From Rhizobiaceae bacterium (GTDB taxonomy: Bacteria; Pseudomonadota; Alphaproteobacteria; Rhizobiales; Rhizobiaceae), in the NCBI GenBank assembly GCA_017640615.1, contig JAEPQK010000004.1:62001-126000 (forward strand): a stretch of 64,000 nucleotides of DNA, read 5' to 3'. Both the position numbers and the translations under genes were made by a program. The notes under the pieces are model-generated. The model did no database searches and was not told where the DNA came from. It worked only from the letters and a program-made list of their open reading frames with translations. Of the stretch, positions 1-7,721 are shown one piece after another; the first letter of the stretch is position 1, and every line of letters starts with the position of its first letter.

Positions 1-389
1 CGCCGCGATCGCCGGTATTCATCTTCGGACAATTGCAACGATGCGGGTACGAACGGCAAATGGTACTTCTCGAGCATAACCGCTGCGCATAAGCGGCAAT
101 AGGCACCCAAAGTTGCAGTGCTGCTTGGCATATGTGGATAACTGCGGCCAGCCGATCTTGCACCATCCCGCACCACTCATCCCAAGACCACCACGCTCGC
201 ATTCCTCCGCACGTCCCAGGGCTTGTTTTGAATAGCCCTGGTCCGGCGTCGTCAGCGAGCGTGGTGGTCTTGATGGTGTTGGTATGGACAAATTTAGCCG
301 ATCAGCACCCGGATGCTAGAAGCCGATAATTGCTGATCGAGCACATTTGGCCTTCTAGCTGATGACTGTCACGCAGCTAAGATGACAGC
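1..389. other. No supported gene; contains one inverted repeat
   Basis: I see no convincing coding region here. Short open frames on both strands lack a recognisable product or a good ribosome binding site. One frame open from the left edge closes at about position 102 and could be the tail of a gene outside the window, but nothing in it is recognisable. The only structured signal is the inverted repeat at 183-272, listed separately. Confidence 0.5.
183..272. repeat. 18-bp perfect inverted repeat with 54-nt spacer
   Basis: Bases 183-200 (caagaccaccacgctcgc) are the exact reverse complement of 255-272. The spacer is too long for an ordinary terminator loop. Its place about 120-200 bp upstream of the small ORF and the serine recombinase makes a recombinase-related site or an element-end repeat possible. 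This is inference from position only. Confidence 0.6.
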
Positions 390-557
390 ATGCAAAACGG
401 ATCAAATCACAACGAACTGCCGCCGGAGCTGGAGCGTTACCTGGCGCTTTGCGAACGCATCTTCGAACGGATGGTCAAGACCGGCGAATGGCCATGGTCC
501 GATTCGCCAGATTTTGAGGATGTGGTAGATTCTGAGGGTAATCCAACCGATGTATGA
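390..557 (+). CDS. Small 55-residue protein coupled to the serine recombinase
   Basis: An ATG at 390 opens a 55-codon frame ending in TGA at 555-557. That stop overlaps the ATG of the recombinase (554) in an ATGA junction, the usual sign of translational coupling. The product is acidic: an N-terminal segment with ELPPELERYLAL is followed by a predicted helix (RIFERMVKTGEWPW) and an Asp/Glu-rich tail. It has no signal peptide or membrane segment. I believe similar small ORFs precede recombinases in other alphaproteobacteria, but their function is not known to me. A directionality factor or a simple leader are both possible. Confidence 0.7.
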   Translation: MQNGSNHNELPPELERYLALCERIFERMVKTGEWPWSDSPDFEDVVDSEGNPTDV

Positions 558-2104
558 AAAAGTGTTTTGGCTACGTCCGTGTATCAACGGTCAAACAGGG
601 CGAAGGCGTATCGCTTGAAGCCCAACGTGACGCGATTATCGCCTTCGCTGAGCGAAGCGATATCTCGATCACCAAGTGGTTCGAAGAGAAAGTAACGGCC
701 GCCAAGAGCGGTCGTCCGGTCTTCAACGCCATGCTGCGGGAACTGCGCAAGCGTCGCGCCGATGGCGTGGTGATGCACAAGATCGATCGCTCAGCCCGAA
801 ACTTTGCTGACTGGGCGAAGATCGGTGAATTGTCCGACGCTGGCGTCGATGTCCACTTCGCGGCTGAGAACATTGATTTTCGCTCGCGCGGCGGTCGGCT
901 CACCGCCGATATCCAGGCGGTCATTGCTGCTGACTACATTCGCAACCTGCGCGACGAGACCATCAAAGGTCTCTATGGCCGCCTCAAGCAGGGCATCTAC
1001 CCCTTCAAGGCACCGATCGGCTACCTCGACAATGGTGGCGGTAAGGCGAAGACGATAGACCCGGTACGTGGGCCGCTCGTAAAGCATGCTCTGGAACTCT
1101 ATGCCGGCGGTCAGCATTCCATTCGGACACTTCAAGCGGAGTTGGATCGACTGGGACTGCGCAATGACAATGGCAAACCGCTATCCAAGGGCGCGGTTGA
1201 AACATTGCTCCGAAATCCGTTCTACGCGGGAGTCATCCGCATCGGTAGAAGCGGCCAAACCTTCAAGGGCATTCATGAGCCGCTGGTCTCGGTGGCGATC
1301 TACCAGACCATACAGGATGTGAAAGACGGGAAGGCCGGGAAGAAGGTCACTCGCCACAACCACACATATCGCGGTCTCTTCCGTTGCCGGCGCTGCGACT
1401 GGTCGATGATTCCGGAGCGCCAGAAAGGCCACGTCTACTACCGCTGTCAGCAGCCGGATTGCCCCAGCAACTGCATCCGCGAAGAAGCATTGGAGGAAGC
1501 GGTTTCGACCATCCTCCGGCAGTTCGTGTTTCCGGAAAACGCCATTGCTGCAATGACGGCAGCGGCGGAGCGGTGGGTGACGAAACTTAGCAATCCGACC
1601 GATCGTCAGGCTCTTACCCTGCAGCAGCGAAAACTGGAAAGCCGTATGGACGGCTTGACCGACGCTCTCCTCGACCGTCTGATCGACAAGGACACCTTCA
1701 ATCGCCGGAAGGAAACCCTTCTTCTGGAGCAGGCTGAACTACACGAGAAAATGGTTGAAGCCGATCGGCAGGCCGTCAGCCCGCCCCAGGTAAAGTCATT
1801 TCTCGAACGTATAAAGAGCCTTGCAGAACACTACGTTTTCGCTCCACCGAACGAAAAGCGTCAGATCGTCGAAATTGCCACCTCGAACCGCACGGTGTTT
1901 GGCAAAAACGTACATCTAGAGCCGTCAAATTGGCTCAGGGCAGCACAAGATGCGCTTACTGTCCTGGAATGTGCCCATTCTCGAGACAATTCTCGAAGGA
2001 CTGGAAAGTTGCAGGCCGAGCAATTACGGGCGCTGGTGACGGCGGCAACGTCCGCAGAGTTCGAACAAATCAGCGTTACGGTGAACCGTCACCCTGAGCG
2101 TTGA
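554..2104 (+). CDS. Large serine recombinase / resolvase family
   Basis: A 516-residue site-specific recombinase of the large serine type. Residues 1-150 form the resolvase catalytic domain, with the nucleophile Ser11 in YVRVST and the partner arginines of the R-S-A-R-N segment near residue 80. A recombinase DNA-binding domain follows (about 165-265, NPFYAGV near its end), then a zinc ribbon at about 275-320 (CRRCDW ... CQQPDC) and a C-terminal coiled-coil region, as in phage and ICE integrases. It overlaps the small ORF at 390-557 by 4 bp. It could integrate its own element or be cargo of the tRNA-Arg element. Confidence 0.93.
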   Translation: MKKCFGYVRVSTVKQGEGVSLEAQRDAIIAFAERSDISITKWFEEKVTAAKSGRPVFNAMLRELRKRRADGVVMHKIDRSARNFADWAKIGELSDAGVDVHFAAENIDFRSRGGRLTADIQAVIAADYIRNLRDETIKGLYGRLKQGIYPFKAPIGYLDNGGGKAKTIDPVRGPLVKHALELYAGGQHSIRTLQAELDRLGLRNDNGKPLSKGAVETLLRNPFYAGVIRIGRSGQTFKGIHEPLVSVAIYQTIQDVKDGKAGKKVTRHNHTYRGLFRCRRCDWSMIPERQKGHVYYRCQQPDCPSNCIREEALEEAVSTILRQFVFPENAIAAMTAAAERWVTKLSNPTDRQALTLQQRKLESRMDGLTDALLDRLIDKDTFNRRKETLLLEQAELHEKMVEADRQAVSPPQVKSFLERIKSLAEHYVFAPPNEKRQIVEIATSNRTVFGKNVHLEPSNWLRAAQDALTVLECAHSRDNSRRTGKLQAEQLRALVTAATSAEFEQISVTVNRHPER

Positions 2105-2164
2105 GGTCGAGCCAGCAACTTTCGACTTCTATGTGCCGTCATTCGGCAGGCTTAAGATGCCTAT

Positions 2165-3328
2165 GTGCTCCATCGCAATCAGATTACAACCCTCGGCACG
2201 ACGCTGGGTCGTAGAGACGATCAGGCATTCGGCATCCGGCAGCCGGATAGGCTTTTTCACCTGTTCGCCATCGGTCAGACCGGCACCGGCAAGACGACCC
2301 TGATCGCTTCTTTGGTCCGCCAGGATATAGAGCAGGGACGCGGTTTCTGCCTGATCGACCCGCACGGCGATCTAGCCGAACAGGTAGCCGACACGATTGG
2401 TGAGGACGCCACATATTGGAACGCCGTCGATCCATTCTGTCCATGCGGATACAACCCGCTGTCCAAGGTGTCGGCCAAGTTGCGGCCGGTCGCGGCTTCC
2501 GGATTGGTGGAGATGCTGAAGAAGCAGTGGCCAGACGCCTGGGGCGCCCGTATGGAACACCTGCTTCGCTTTGCGGTGCTGGCGCTCCTGGAGAAAGAGA
2601 ACGCCACGCTCGCGGATATCCTCCCGCTCTTTCTGGACAAAGAGTTCCGCAAAGAGGTCGTGGCAGGGATTACCGACGAGCAGGTGCGGCACTTCTGGAC
2701 GGTTGAGTATGGCAAGCTGCGGTACCAATTCACGCTGGATGGCGTCTCGCCGATCGCCAACAAGCTCGGCGCATTTTTGGCGCATCCAGTCGTGCGGAAG
2801 TCGGTTTGTGAGCCCGAAAAGCCGCTAAGCTTCCGCCAGATCATGGACCAGGGCGGGATGCTGATCGTGAACTTGGCCAAGGGACGGCTGGGAGCGGATA
2901 TCTCCAATGTGCTGGGTGGTCTGATCGTTTCGGGCATCGCCAACGCCGCATACAGCCGCCAGAACCAGCCTGAAGTCGCGAGACGACCATTCATCCTCTA
3001 CGTGGACGAGTTCCATTCCTTCACCACTTCCGCCTTCGCAGACATGCTGTCAGAGCTTCGCAAATACCGCGTTGGCCTCGTGCTCACCACACAACACTTT
3101 GCCCGCATCGAGCCGGATGTGCGCGAGGCGATCCTGGGCAATGTGGGTACTCTGATCTCCTTTCGCGTTGGCGCCACCGATGCAGCGCTCCTTGCTCGCC
3201 AGTTTGGGGAGGATATGCCGCGGCCTCGCGATCTGGTGAACCTCGCCAACCACGAGGTCTTTATCAAGCTCATGGTGGACGGCACTCAGACCAAGGCGTT
3301 CTCAGCGCGGACACTGCCACCGCCATAG
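2165..3328 (+). CDS. VirD4/TraG-like (HerA-FtsK fold) ATPase
   Basis: A 387-residue P-loop ATPase. Walker A is GQTGTGKTT near residue 38, Walker B is ILYVDEF near residue 280, and the end resembles the TraM-recognition part of type IV coupling proteins (ALLARQFGED). No N-terminal membrane anchor is present, so it is shorter than a classical VirD4. The first in-frame start is GTG at 2165; a stop at 2153 rules out anything longer. It lies 60 bp after the recombinase. No relaxase or type IV secretion genes are visible, so a role in DNA transfer or in element maintenance is inference. Confidence 0.82.
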   Translation: MLHRNQITTLGTTLGRRDDQAFGIRQPDRLFHLFAIGQTGTGKTTLIASLVRQDIEQGRGFCLIDPHGDLAEQVADTIGEDATYWNAVDPFCPCGYNPLSKVSAKLRPVAASGLVEMLKKQWPDAWGARMEHLLRFAVLALLEKENATLADILPLFLDKEFRKEVVAGITDEQVRHFWTVEYGKLRYQFTLDGVSPIANKLGAFLAHPVVRKSVCEPEKPLSFRQIMDQGGMLIVNLAKGRLGADISNVLGGLIVSGIANAAYSRQNQPEVARRPFILYVDEFHSFTTSAFADMLSELRKYRVGLVLTTQHFARIEPDVREAILGNVGTLISFRVGATDAALLARQFGEDMPRPRDLVNLANHEVFIKLMVDGTQTKAFSARTLPPP

Positions 3329-3405
3329 CCGTATCGGTCGAGCTCGTTCCCTCGCCGCTTCGCTCGAATGGTCGAGCCAAGCGGAAGAGAGAAGGAGTTC
3401 TTTCC

Positions 3406-3744
3406 ATGAGTTCTTTAGTTTCCGAGAGCAGAGTGATCGCTGCCCTCAACGACAATCTACGCCGCTTCCACAAAGGTGGCATGGTGACCGTATCGCGCGG
3501 CATCGCCGCCTTGGACAAGAGGGTCTGGGCGGAGGTGATTGTTGCGGTGGCGGAGTTCCAAAACTTCACATCGGACAACGATCCATACGGTGAGCATGAC
3601 TGCGCCGTGGTCGATGTCGATGGCCTCCACGTCATCTGGAAGATCGACTATTTCGATCCATCCATGCTCTATCACTCCGATGATCCGACCGATCCCACAA
3701 AAACCCGGCGGGTCATGACGATCATGCTGGCTGAGGAGTACTGA
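3406..3744 (+). CDS. DUF3768 family protein
   Basis: A 112-residue protein with the hallmarks of DUF3768: the NDPYGEHD segment, the WKIDYFD core and a C-terminal RRVMTIMLAEEY. Such proteins are common on rhizobial and other alphaproteobacterial plasmids and islands, and their function is unknown. The start at 3406 has a strong AAGGAG site about 8 nt upstream. A one-base gap separates it from the next small gene, suggesting a two-gene unit. Confidence 0.85.
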   Translation: MSSLVSESRVIAALNDNLRRFHKGGMVTVSRGIAALDKRVWAEVIVAVAEFQNFTSDNDPYGEHDCAVVDVDGLHVIWKIDYFDPSMLYHSDDPTDPTKTRRVMTIMLAEEY

Positions 3745-3745
3745 C

Positions 3746-3955
3746 ATGCTTCAGAACTTCCGCCGCCGGTATCTGCTCGGAGCCTATGTGGTTGAGCGAA
3801 CGTCCAAGGGGTGGGTGTATTGCCTCTCGGGACGCGACAAGGACAAAAGTGCCTGGTCCAGGCCGTATTCATCGATCACGAGCGTCACGCTGGTGATAGC
3901 ACGGCAACTTCGCCGGGAAGTCGAGCGCCGAGATGCGCCGCACCTGTTCGATTAG
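3746..3955 (+). CDS. Small hypothetical protein (69 aa)
   Basis: This begins one base after the stop of the DUF3768 gene and is probably cotranslated with it. It is a basic, tryptophan-containing protein with no signal peptide, membrane segment or motif I recognise. A GC-rich hairpin follows the stop. Its position in a tight pair supports it being a real gene; no function can be given. Confidence 0.6.
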   Translation: MLQNFRRRYLLGAYVVERTSKGWVYCLSGRDKDKSAWSRPYSSITSVTLVIARQLRREVERRDAPHLFD

Positions 3956-3961
3956 TTCCTT

Positions 3962-3989
3962 GCCCCGCTTTATGCGGGGCCTCTCTTTG
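3962..3989 (+). terminator. Hairpin terminator after the DUF3768 pair
   Basis: GCCCCGC and GCGGGGC (3962-3968 and 3974-3980) form a 7-bp stem with a 5-nt loop, followed by the pyrimidine-rich ctctcttt. It lies 7 bases after the stop at 3955. Confidence 0.65.
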
Positions 3990-3995
3990 CACAAG

Positions 3996-4027
3996 AAAAA
4001 GGCCCCCGGATGTGGAACCCGGGGGCC
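3996..4027 (-). terminator. Rho-independent terminator of the alpA/int side
   Basis: On the minus strand a 9-bp stem (4019-4027 with 4001-4009) and 9-nt loop are followed by five T (complement of 3996-4000). It starts 9 bases after the stop of the AlpA-like gene. Convergent plus-strand transcription meets the separate hairpin at 3962-3980. Confidence 0.8.
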
Positions 4028-4035
4028 GCTCCTGA

Positions 4036-4236
4036 TCAATCGCCAGGAGTGTCGGTGAGCGATCTGCTGTCGATGCGTTCCTGAAGCCACGCACGCACCT
4101 CATCAACGATCCAGCAAACACGGCATTGGCCGAGTCTGACCCGTTTCGGGAAGAGGTTGGCTTTCTCCAGCCTGCCGATATGTTGTCGAGAATACGGCAC
4201 GATGGTCTTCAGTTCTCTCCAGCTAATACACCTCAT
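4036..4236 (-). CDS. AlpA-like / MerR-type HTH regulator (putative excisionase)
   Basis: A 66-residue DNA-binding protein. The segment SRQHIGRLEKANLFPKRVRL is the AlpA-type winged helix-turn-helix, in which the protein chooses between element excision and integration by regulating or bending DNA near the integrase. I chose ATG 4236 over an upstream ATG at 4311 because AAGGAG lies 7 nt before it, and the longer form would overlap the integrase stop. It sits 71 bp downstream of the integrase gene on the same strand. Confidence 0.75.
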   Translation of the reverse strand: MRCISWRELKTIVPYSRQHIGRLEKANLFPKRVRLGQCRVCWIVDEVRAWLQERIDSRSLTDTPGD

Positions 4237-4307
4237 CGCAAAGCTCCTTGGTGTGAGGAGCATCGCGATGCCCAATTGACGACAAACCAATTGGTGCCGC
4301 GACCGTA

Positions 4308-5450
4308 TCATTCCTTGAGCAGGTCGGCGAGATAGACTTCGTAAGTCTTGATCGCCTCACGCATCTCTTGGAGATAGCTGTGGCGGTTATAGACCTGAGC
4401 GATCGGTGACTGCGTGCCACCTGAGACGTGGTTCAGAAGCTTCTCGACCACGATCTGCGGGACACCGAGTGAAGCCATCGTGGTTGCAAACGAGCGACGA
4501 AGATCGTGCAGCGTCCAGTGTGCGATATCTGGCATTACCCGATCAAACTCACGCCTCGCCTTACTCCACCCATTGAACGTTGTCGTCGCCTGACCTCGGA
4601 CTCGCTCGCGTGACGCTGGGAAGAGATAGGGGCTGTCATCGATCCTCGGCAGACGCTCAAGTACTCCAGCCATCAACGACCCGTACGGAAACACGTGCTC
4701 ACGCTTGTTCTTCGTGAGCGATGCGGGAAGCGTGATTGTCCGATTGTCTTCGTCGATCCACGCCCATCGCAACGCCGCGATTTCCCCTCGGCGTTGTCCG
4801 GTGAGGATCAGCAGCTCAATGATGGGGCCGTACGGATACGCATATGACCGAGCCGCCCGCATGACCGAGATCAGCTCCGCCTCGTTAAGGGCACGGTCCC
4901 TTGATGTGATGCCACGAAGAGGGCGTAACCCTTCACATGGGTTGTGGCTCAGATAGTCCTCCCGAACAGCCCACGCGAAGAACACTTTGGCTGCGGTGAA
5001 TGCGTGATCGTGCTCGGATGGTCGATCAGAGAGCTTATCCAGTTTTCGCCGGATATCGCCCTTGGCGATGTCCGCAAGAGGGGTCTTCCCAAAGGCAAAG
5101 TGGGCCAGCAGTCGCCGATACTCCGAGACGGTGCCGGGACGGTTCTTCTGATCGCAGTACGCAAGATACCGCCGCTTGGCCTCTTCGTAAGTTGTCGATT
5201 TCGGCCGGTGTTTGCCAAGGGTCGCTTCGGCAAGGATCCGTTTGGCCTCGGATCGTGCTTCGGCAAGGTTCACGACCGGGAAACGACCGATGGTCATTCG
5301 CCGTCTGGTGGGGCCATAGACAACGATGAATGTCTTGGTGCCACCTTGCGAGACACGGACCCCAAAGCCGGGGAGTGTATCATCGTAGTGCGTCACCTGT
5401 CCTTTGTCGGGTGACGTGAGGGCACGGATTGAAAGATCAGTAAGTCGCAT
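4308..5450 (-). CDS. Tyrosine integrase, DUF4102 type
   Basis: A 380-residue phage-type integrase. The N-terminal DUF4102 arm-binding domain (about 1-80, with DTLPGFGVRV) is followed by a core-binding domain and the catalytic domain, with Arg in LTGQRRGEIAALRW, H-x-x-R in HDLRRS, a late His in NHVSGG and the probable nucleophile Tyr in QVYNRHSY. Its start lies about 150 bp from the displaced tRNA-Arg 3' half, the standard int-att arrangement. It therefore most likely catalysed insertion of this element into tRNA-Arg(ACG). Confidence 0.93.
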   Translation of the reverse strand: MRLTDLSIRALTSPDKGQVTHYDDTLPGFGVRVSQGGTKTFIVVYGPTRRRMTIGRFPVVNLAEARSEAKRILAEATLGKHRPKSTTYEEAKRRYLAYCDQKNRPGTVSEYRRLLAHFAFGKTPLADIAKGDIRRKLDKLSDRPSEHDHAFTAAKVFFAWAVREDYLSHNPCEGLRPLRGITSRDRALNEAELISVMRAARSYAYPYGPIIELLILTGQRRGEIAALRWAWIDEDNRTITLPASLTKNKREHVFPYGSLMAGVLERLPRIDDSPYLFPASRERVRGQATTTFNGWSKARREFDRVMPDIAHWTLHDLRRSFATTMASLGVPQIVVEKLLNHVSGGTQSPIAQVYNRHSYLQEMREAIKTYEVYLADLLKE

Positions 5451-5499
5451 AGCGTCTCCTTCTTAGGCTCGCTATAGGCTCAAGGGAAGGGTGCGTAGC

Positions 5500-5519
5500 G
5501 GTGTTTGTGAAAGAACACC
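5500..5519. repeat. Inverted repeat upstream of integrase
   Basis: GGTGTT (5500-5505) and AACACC (5514-5519) flank an 8-nt centre about 50 bp upstream of the integrase start. A GTGAA/TTCAC pair overlaps it to the right. Such repeats between int and the core site are typical positions for integrase or excisionase arm sites; the assignment is inference. Confidence 0.4.
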
Positions 5520-5603
5520 TATGTTCACGATAACTCATTGAAATAACAAGAGATAGGCGTCACTGTAGGTGCACTATGCCACCCTACGTTCCCCGCCCTC
5601 CGA

Positions 5604-5651
5604 AGACTACGAATCTGGGGGTCAGAGGTTCGAATCCTTTCGGGCGCGCCA
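5604..5651 (+). repeat. attR-like displaced 3' half of tRNA-Arg(ACG)
   Basis: This 48-nt stretch reads as the 3' half of tRNA-Arg(ACG): anticodon loop CTACGAA with the 3' anticodon stem TCTGG, variable region, T arm (AGAGG-TTCGAAT-CCTTT), acceptor strand CGGGCGC, discriminator G and CCA. The 5' half (acceptor, D arm, 5' anticodon stem) is missing, so it is not a functional tRNA. It is the duplicated end left by integration, and the neighbouring tyrosine integrase fits this. Confidence 0.85.
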
Positions 5652-5732
5652 CTTTTTACAAAATCAGCAGCTTGGACCGCCCGCGCTTCCAGCGCGATTG
5701 TCGCGCGCCCAAAGCGCTTCTATCGTCCCGCG

Positions 5733-6683
5733 ATGAACGATTCTTCCCACCCTGGTGCTCAGAGCGTTGCGGTATTCGGCGGCGCGGTGCTCGACCGCAA
5801 ATATCAGGCGCAGGAACGCCTGGTGGCAGCAACGTCGAATCCGGTCGTCTCCAGCCGCAGCCATGGCGGTGTGGCGCGCAACATGGCCGAAAATCTCGTG
5901 CGGCTGGGTGTGCCCACGGCGTTCTATTCGATTGTCGGCGGGGATGAGGCTGGTGCCGCTCTTGTCGACCGCATGGCGGCATTGGGCGCGGATGTCACTG
6001 GTGTGGTACGCGCGCCAGAGCGCTCGACGGCAGAATATGTTGCAGTGCTCGACACCGATCATGAGCTTGCGCTGGGCGTCGCCGACATGGCGATTTTCAG
6101 TGCCTATGACGAGAAAGAACTCGACCGCGCCTGGCCGCGAATGCGTAAAGCGAGTTGGGTGCTCGCCGACTGCAACTTCAGCTCCGCGGTGCTGGCGGTG
6201 CTGGTGGAGCGGTGTTCTTCGGATGGTGTTAGGCTTGCCTTCAACACTGTTTCTGCGCCCAAGGCGCTCAAATTGCGCGGGCTCGAAGCCGGCATCGACC
6301 TGCTTTTCACCAATCGCGACGAGGCGAACGCGCTTTTGGGGCTTGATCAGAAAACGGATGCGGCAGGCGCGGCTCACGCACTGCGCGGCGCGGGTTTTAA
6401 AGCGGCCGTGCTAACCGATGGTGGCAATGGCTATGCGATTATCGAAGGGGGCGTGGCGCACTGGTTCCAGGCGATGCCGGCAAGCCCTGTCGACATAACT
6501 GGCGCCGGGGATGCATTCGTATCAGGCACACTTTGCCGCCTCGTCGCAGGCGACAGGCTTGCGCAGGCGACCTGCGCCGGTGCATTGCTCGCCGCACGAA
6601 CAACCGAAACGCTTGAAAGCGTGTTGCCAGATCTGTCGCCAGCGTTCTTCGACGGGGCAGCCTCGAGGCAGACCACTGAATGA
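5733..6683 (+). CDS. psuK: Pseudouridine kinase (PfkB family)
   Basis: A 316-residue sugar kinase of the PfkB/ribokinase fold, which phosphorylates pseudouridine to pseudouridine 5'-phosphate in the cytoplasm. The N-terminal SHGGVARNMAENL is the substrate-binding signature, and the C-terminal DITGAGDAF holds the anion hole and the catalytic Asp. The specific assignment rests on the 4-bp overlap with psuG, since kinase and glycosidase act in sequence. Without psuG it would only be called a PfkB kinase. Confidence 0.88.
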   Translation: MNDSSHPGAQSVAVFGGAVLDRKYQAQERLVAATSNPVVSSRSHGGVARNMAENLVRLGVPTAFYSIVGGDEAGAALVDRMAALGADVTGVVRAPERSTAEYVAVLDTDHELALGVADMAIFSAYDEKELDRAWPRMRKASWVLADCNFSSAVLAVLVERCSSDGVRLAFNTVSAPKALKLRGLEAGIDLLFTNRDEANALLGLDQKTDAAGAAHALRGAGFKAAVLTDGGNGYAIIEGGVAHWFQAMPASPVDITGAGDAFVSGTLCRLVAGDRLAQATCAGALLAARTTETLESVLPDLSPAFFDGAASRQTTE

Positions 6684-7603
6684 TGAAAACGATGAAACCC
6701 GAACTTCTTTCCATTCATCCCGACGTTCAGAAAGCACTGGACGACGGGCGCCCGGTCGTGGCGCTGGAATCGACCATTATCACCCACGGCATGCCTTTCC
6801 CTGAAAACGCCCGCACGGCGGCGGAGGTGGAGGCCGTTGTGCGCGACAATGGCGCCACGCCGGCGACCATCGCGGTGATCGATGGTGTGATCAAAGTGGG
6901 TCTCGAAGCGGGCGCACTTGAGGAGCTCGCGAAGGCAAAGGATGTGGTGAAGGCGTCGGGGCGCGACCTTGCCGCGGTGATGGCGCGGGGTGGCTCAGCC
7001 GGCACCACGGTATCGGCGACCATGCGGATCGCTGCACTTGCCGGCATCAAGGTGTTTGCAACCGGCGGCGTCGGCGGTGTTCACCGAGGCGCGGAGGAGA
7101 CCTTCGATATCTCCGCCGATCTTGTCGAGCTCGGCCGCACACCGGTTGCTGTCGTCTGTGCTGGCGTGAAGTCGATCCTCGATATTGCGCGCACGCTCGA
7201 ATATCTGGAAACCCAGCGTGTGCCGGTGATCGCCGCCGGCAGCGACGACTTTCCCGCATTCTACACCCGCTCCAGCGGGCTCGTGGCGGATCATCGGCTG
7301 GACACGCCTGAAGAGCTGGCGCGGGCGATTGCAATCCATGATGCGCTCGAAACCGGCACCGGTATGCTGATTGCCAATCCCATCCCCGAGGCCGATGCGC
7401 TGGACCCAGGCTTTATCGACCGGGTGATCGCTGAGGCGGTCTCGGAAGCGTCTGCGCGCGGCATGGCGCGCAAGGAAGTGACGCCGTTTCTGTTGGCGCG
7501 CATCAATGAGCTCTCCAACGGCAAAAGCCTCGTCGCGAACATCGCTCTGGTGAAAAACAATGCAGCCCTAGCAGCGCGCATCGCGGCCGCCCTTGCCCGC
7601 TGA
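6680..7603 (+). CDS. psuG: Pseudouridine-5'-phosphate glycosidase
   Basis: A 307-residue PsuG/IndA family enzyme that reversibly cleaves the C-C glycosidic bond of pseudouridine 5'-phosphate, giving uracil and ribose 5-phosphate. Family blocks are clear: ALESTIITHGMPFP at the N-terminus, AGTTVSATM near residue 115, FATGGVGGVHRGAE around 128, SDDFPAFYTRSSG near 195, and a C-terminal NIALVKNNA. It starts in an ATGA overlap with psuK, forming a two-gene salvage/degradation operon for RNA-derived pseudouridine. Confidence 0.95.
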   Translation: MMKTMKPELLSIHPDVQKALDDGRPVVALESTIITHGMPFPENARTAAEVEAVVRDNGATPATIAVIDGVIKVGLEAGALEELAKAKDVVKASGRDLAAVMARGGSAGTTVSATMRIAALAGIKVFATGGVGGVHRGAEETFDISADLVELGRTPVAVVCAGVKSILDIARTLEYLETQRVPVIAAGSDDFPAFYTRSSGLVADHRLDTPEELARAIAIHDALETGTGMLIANPIPEADALDPGFIDRVIAEAVSEASARGMARKEVTPFLLARINELSNGKSLVANIALVKNNAALAARIAAALAR

Positions 7604-7721
7604 ATTCGGCTGTCTGGCCAGACCAAAATAGTCTGTTTCTATTAATCCAAAGGCAAGTATTCGCTGCGTATTCTTCCCCACCGAGGTTCGGCGAACGAGC
7701 GCGCCGGCCCGCATTGTCTGG

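Larger units (their letters stand above)
1..5651. mobile_element. Right-hand part of an integrated element (tRNA-Arg(ACG) target)
   Basis: The segment from the window edge to the displaced tRNA 3' half at 5604-5651 has mobile-element content: a large serine recombinase, a TraG/VirD4-like ATPase, a DUF3768 protein, an AlpA-like regulator and a tyrosine integrase whose start faces the tRNA fragment. Integrases of this class insert at the 3' end of tRNA genes and leave a copy of that end at the far junction. The intact tRNA-Arg(ACG) and the other junction should therefore lie to the left of the window. The total size is unknown. The serine recombinase block could also be a second, nested element. 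Confidence 0.75.

Noticed and set aside
5604..5651. A functional tRNA-Arg(ACG)
   Set aside because: The 5' acceptor strand, D arm and 5' anticodon stem are missing, so it is only an attachment-site remnant.
5576..5947. A plus-strand frame starting in the tRNA fragment
   Set aside because: Its N-terminus is the translated tRNA 3' half and the rest overlaps psuK out of frame.
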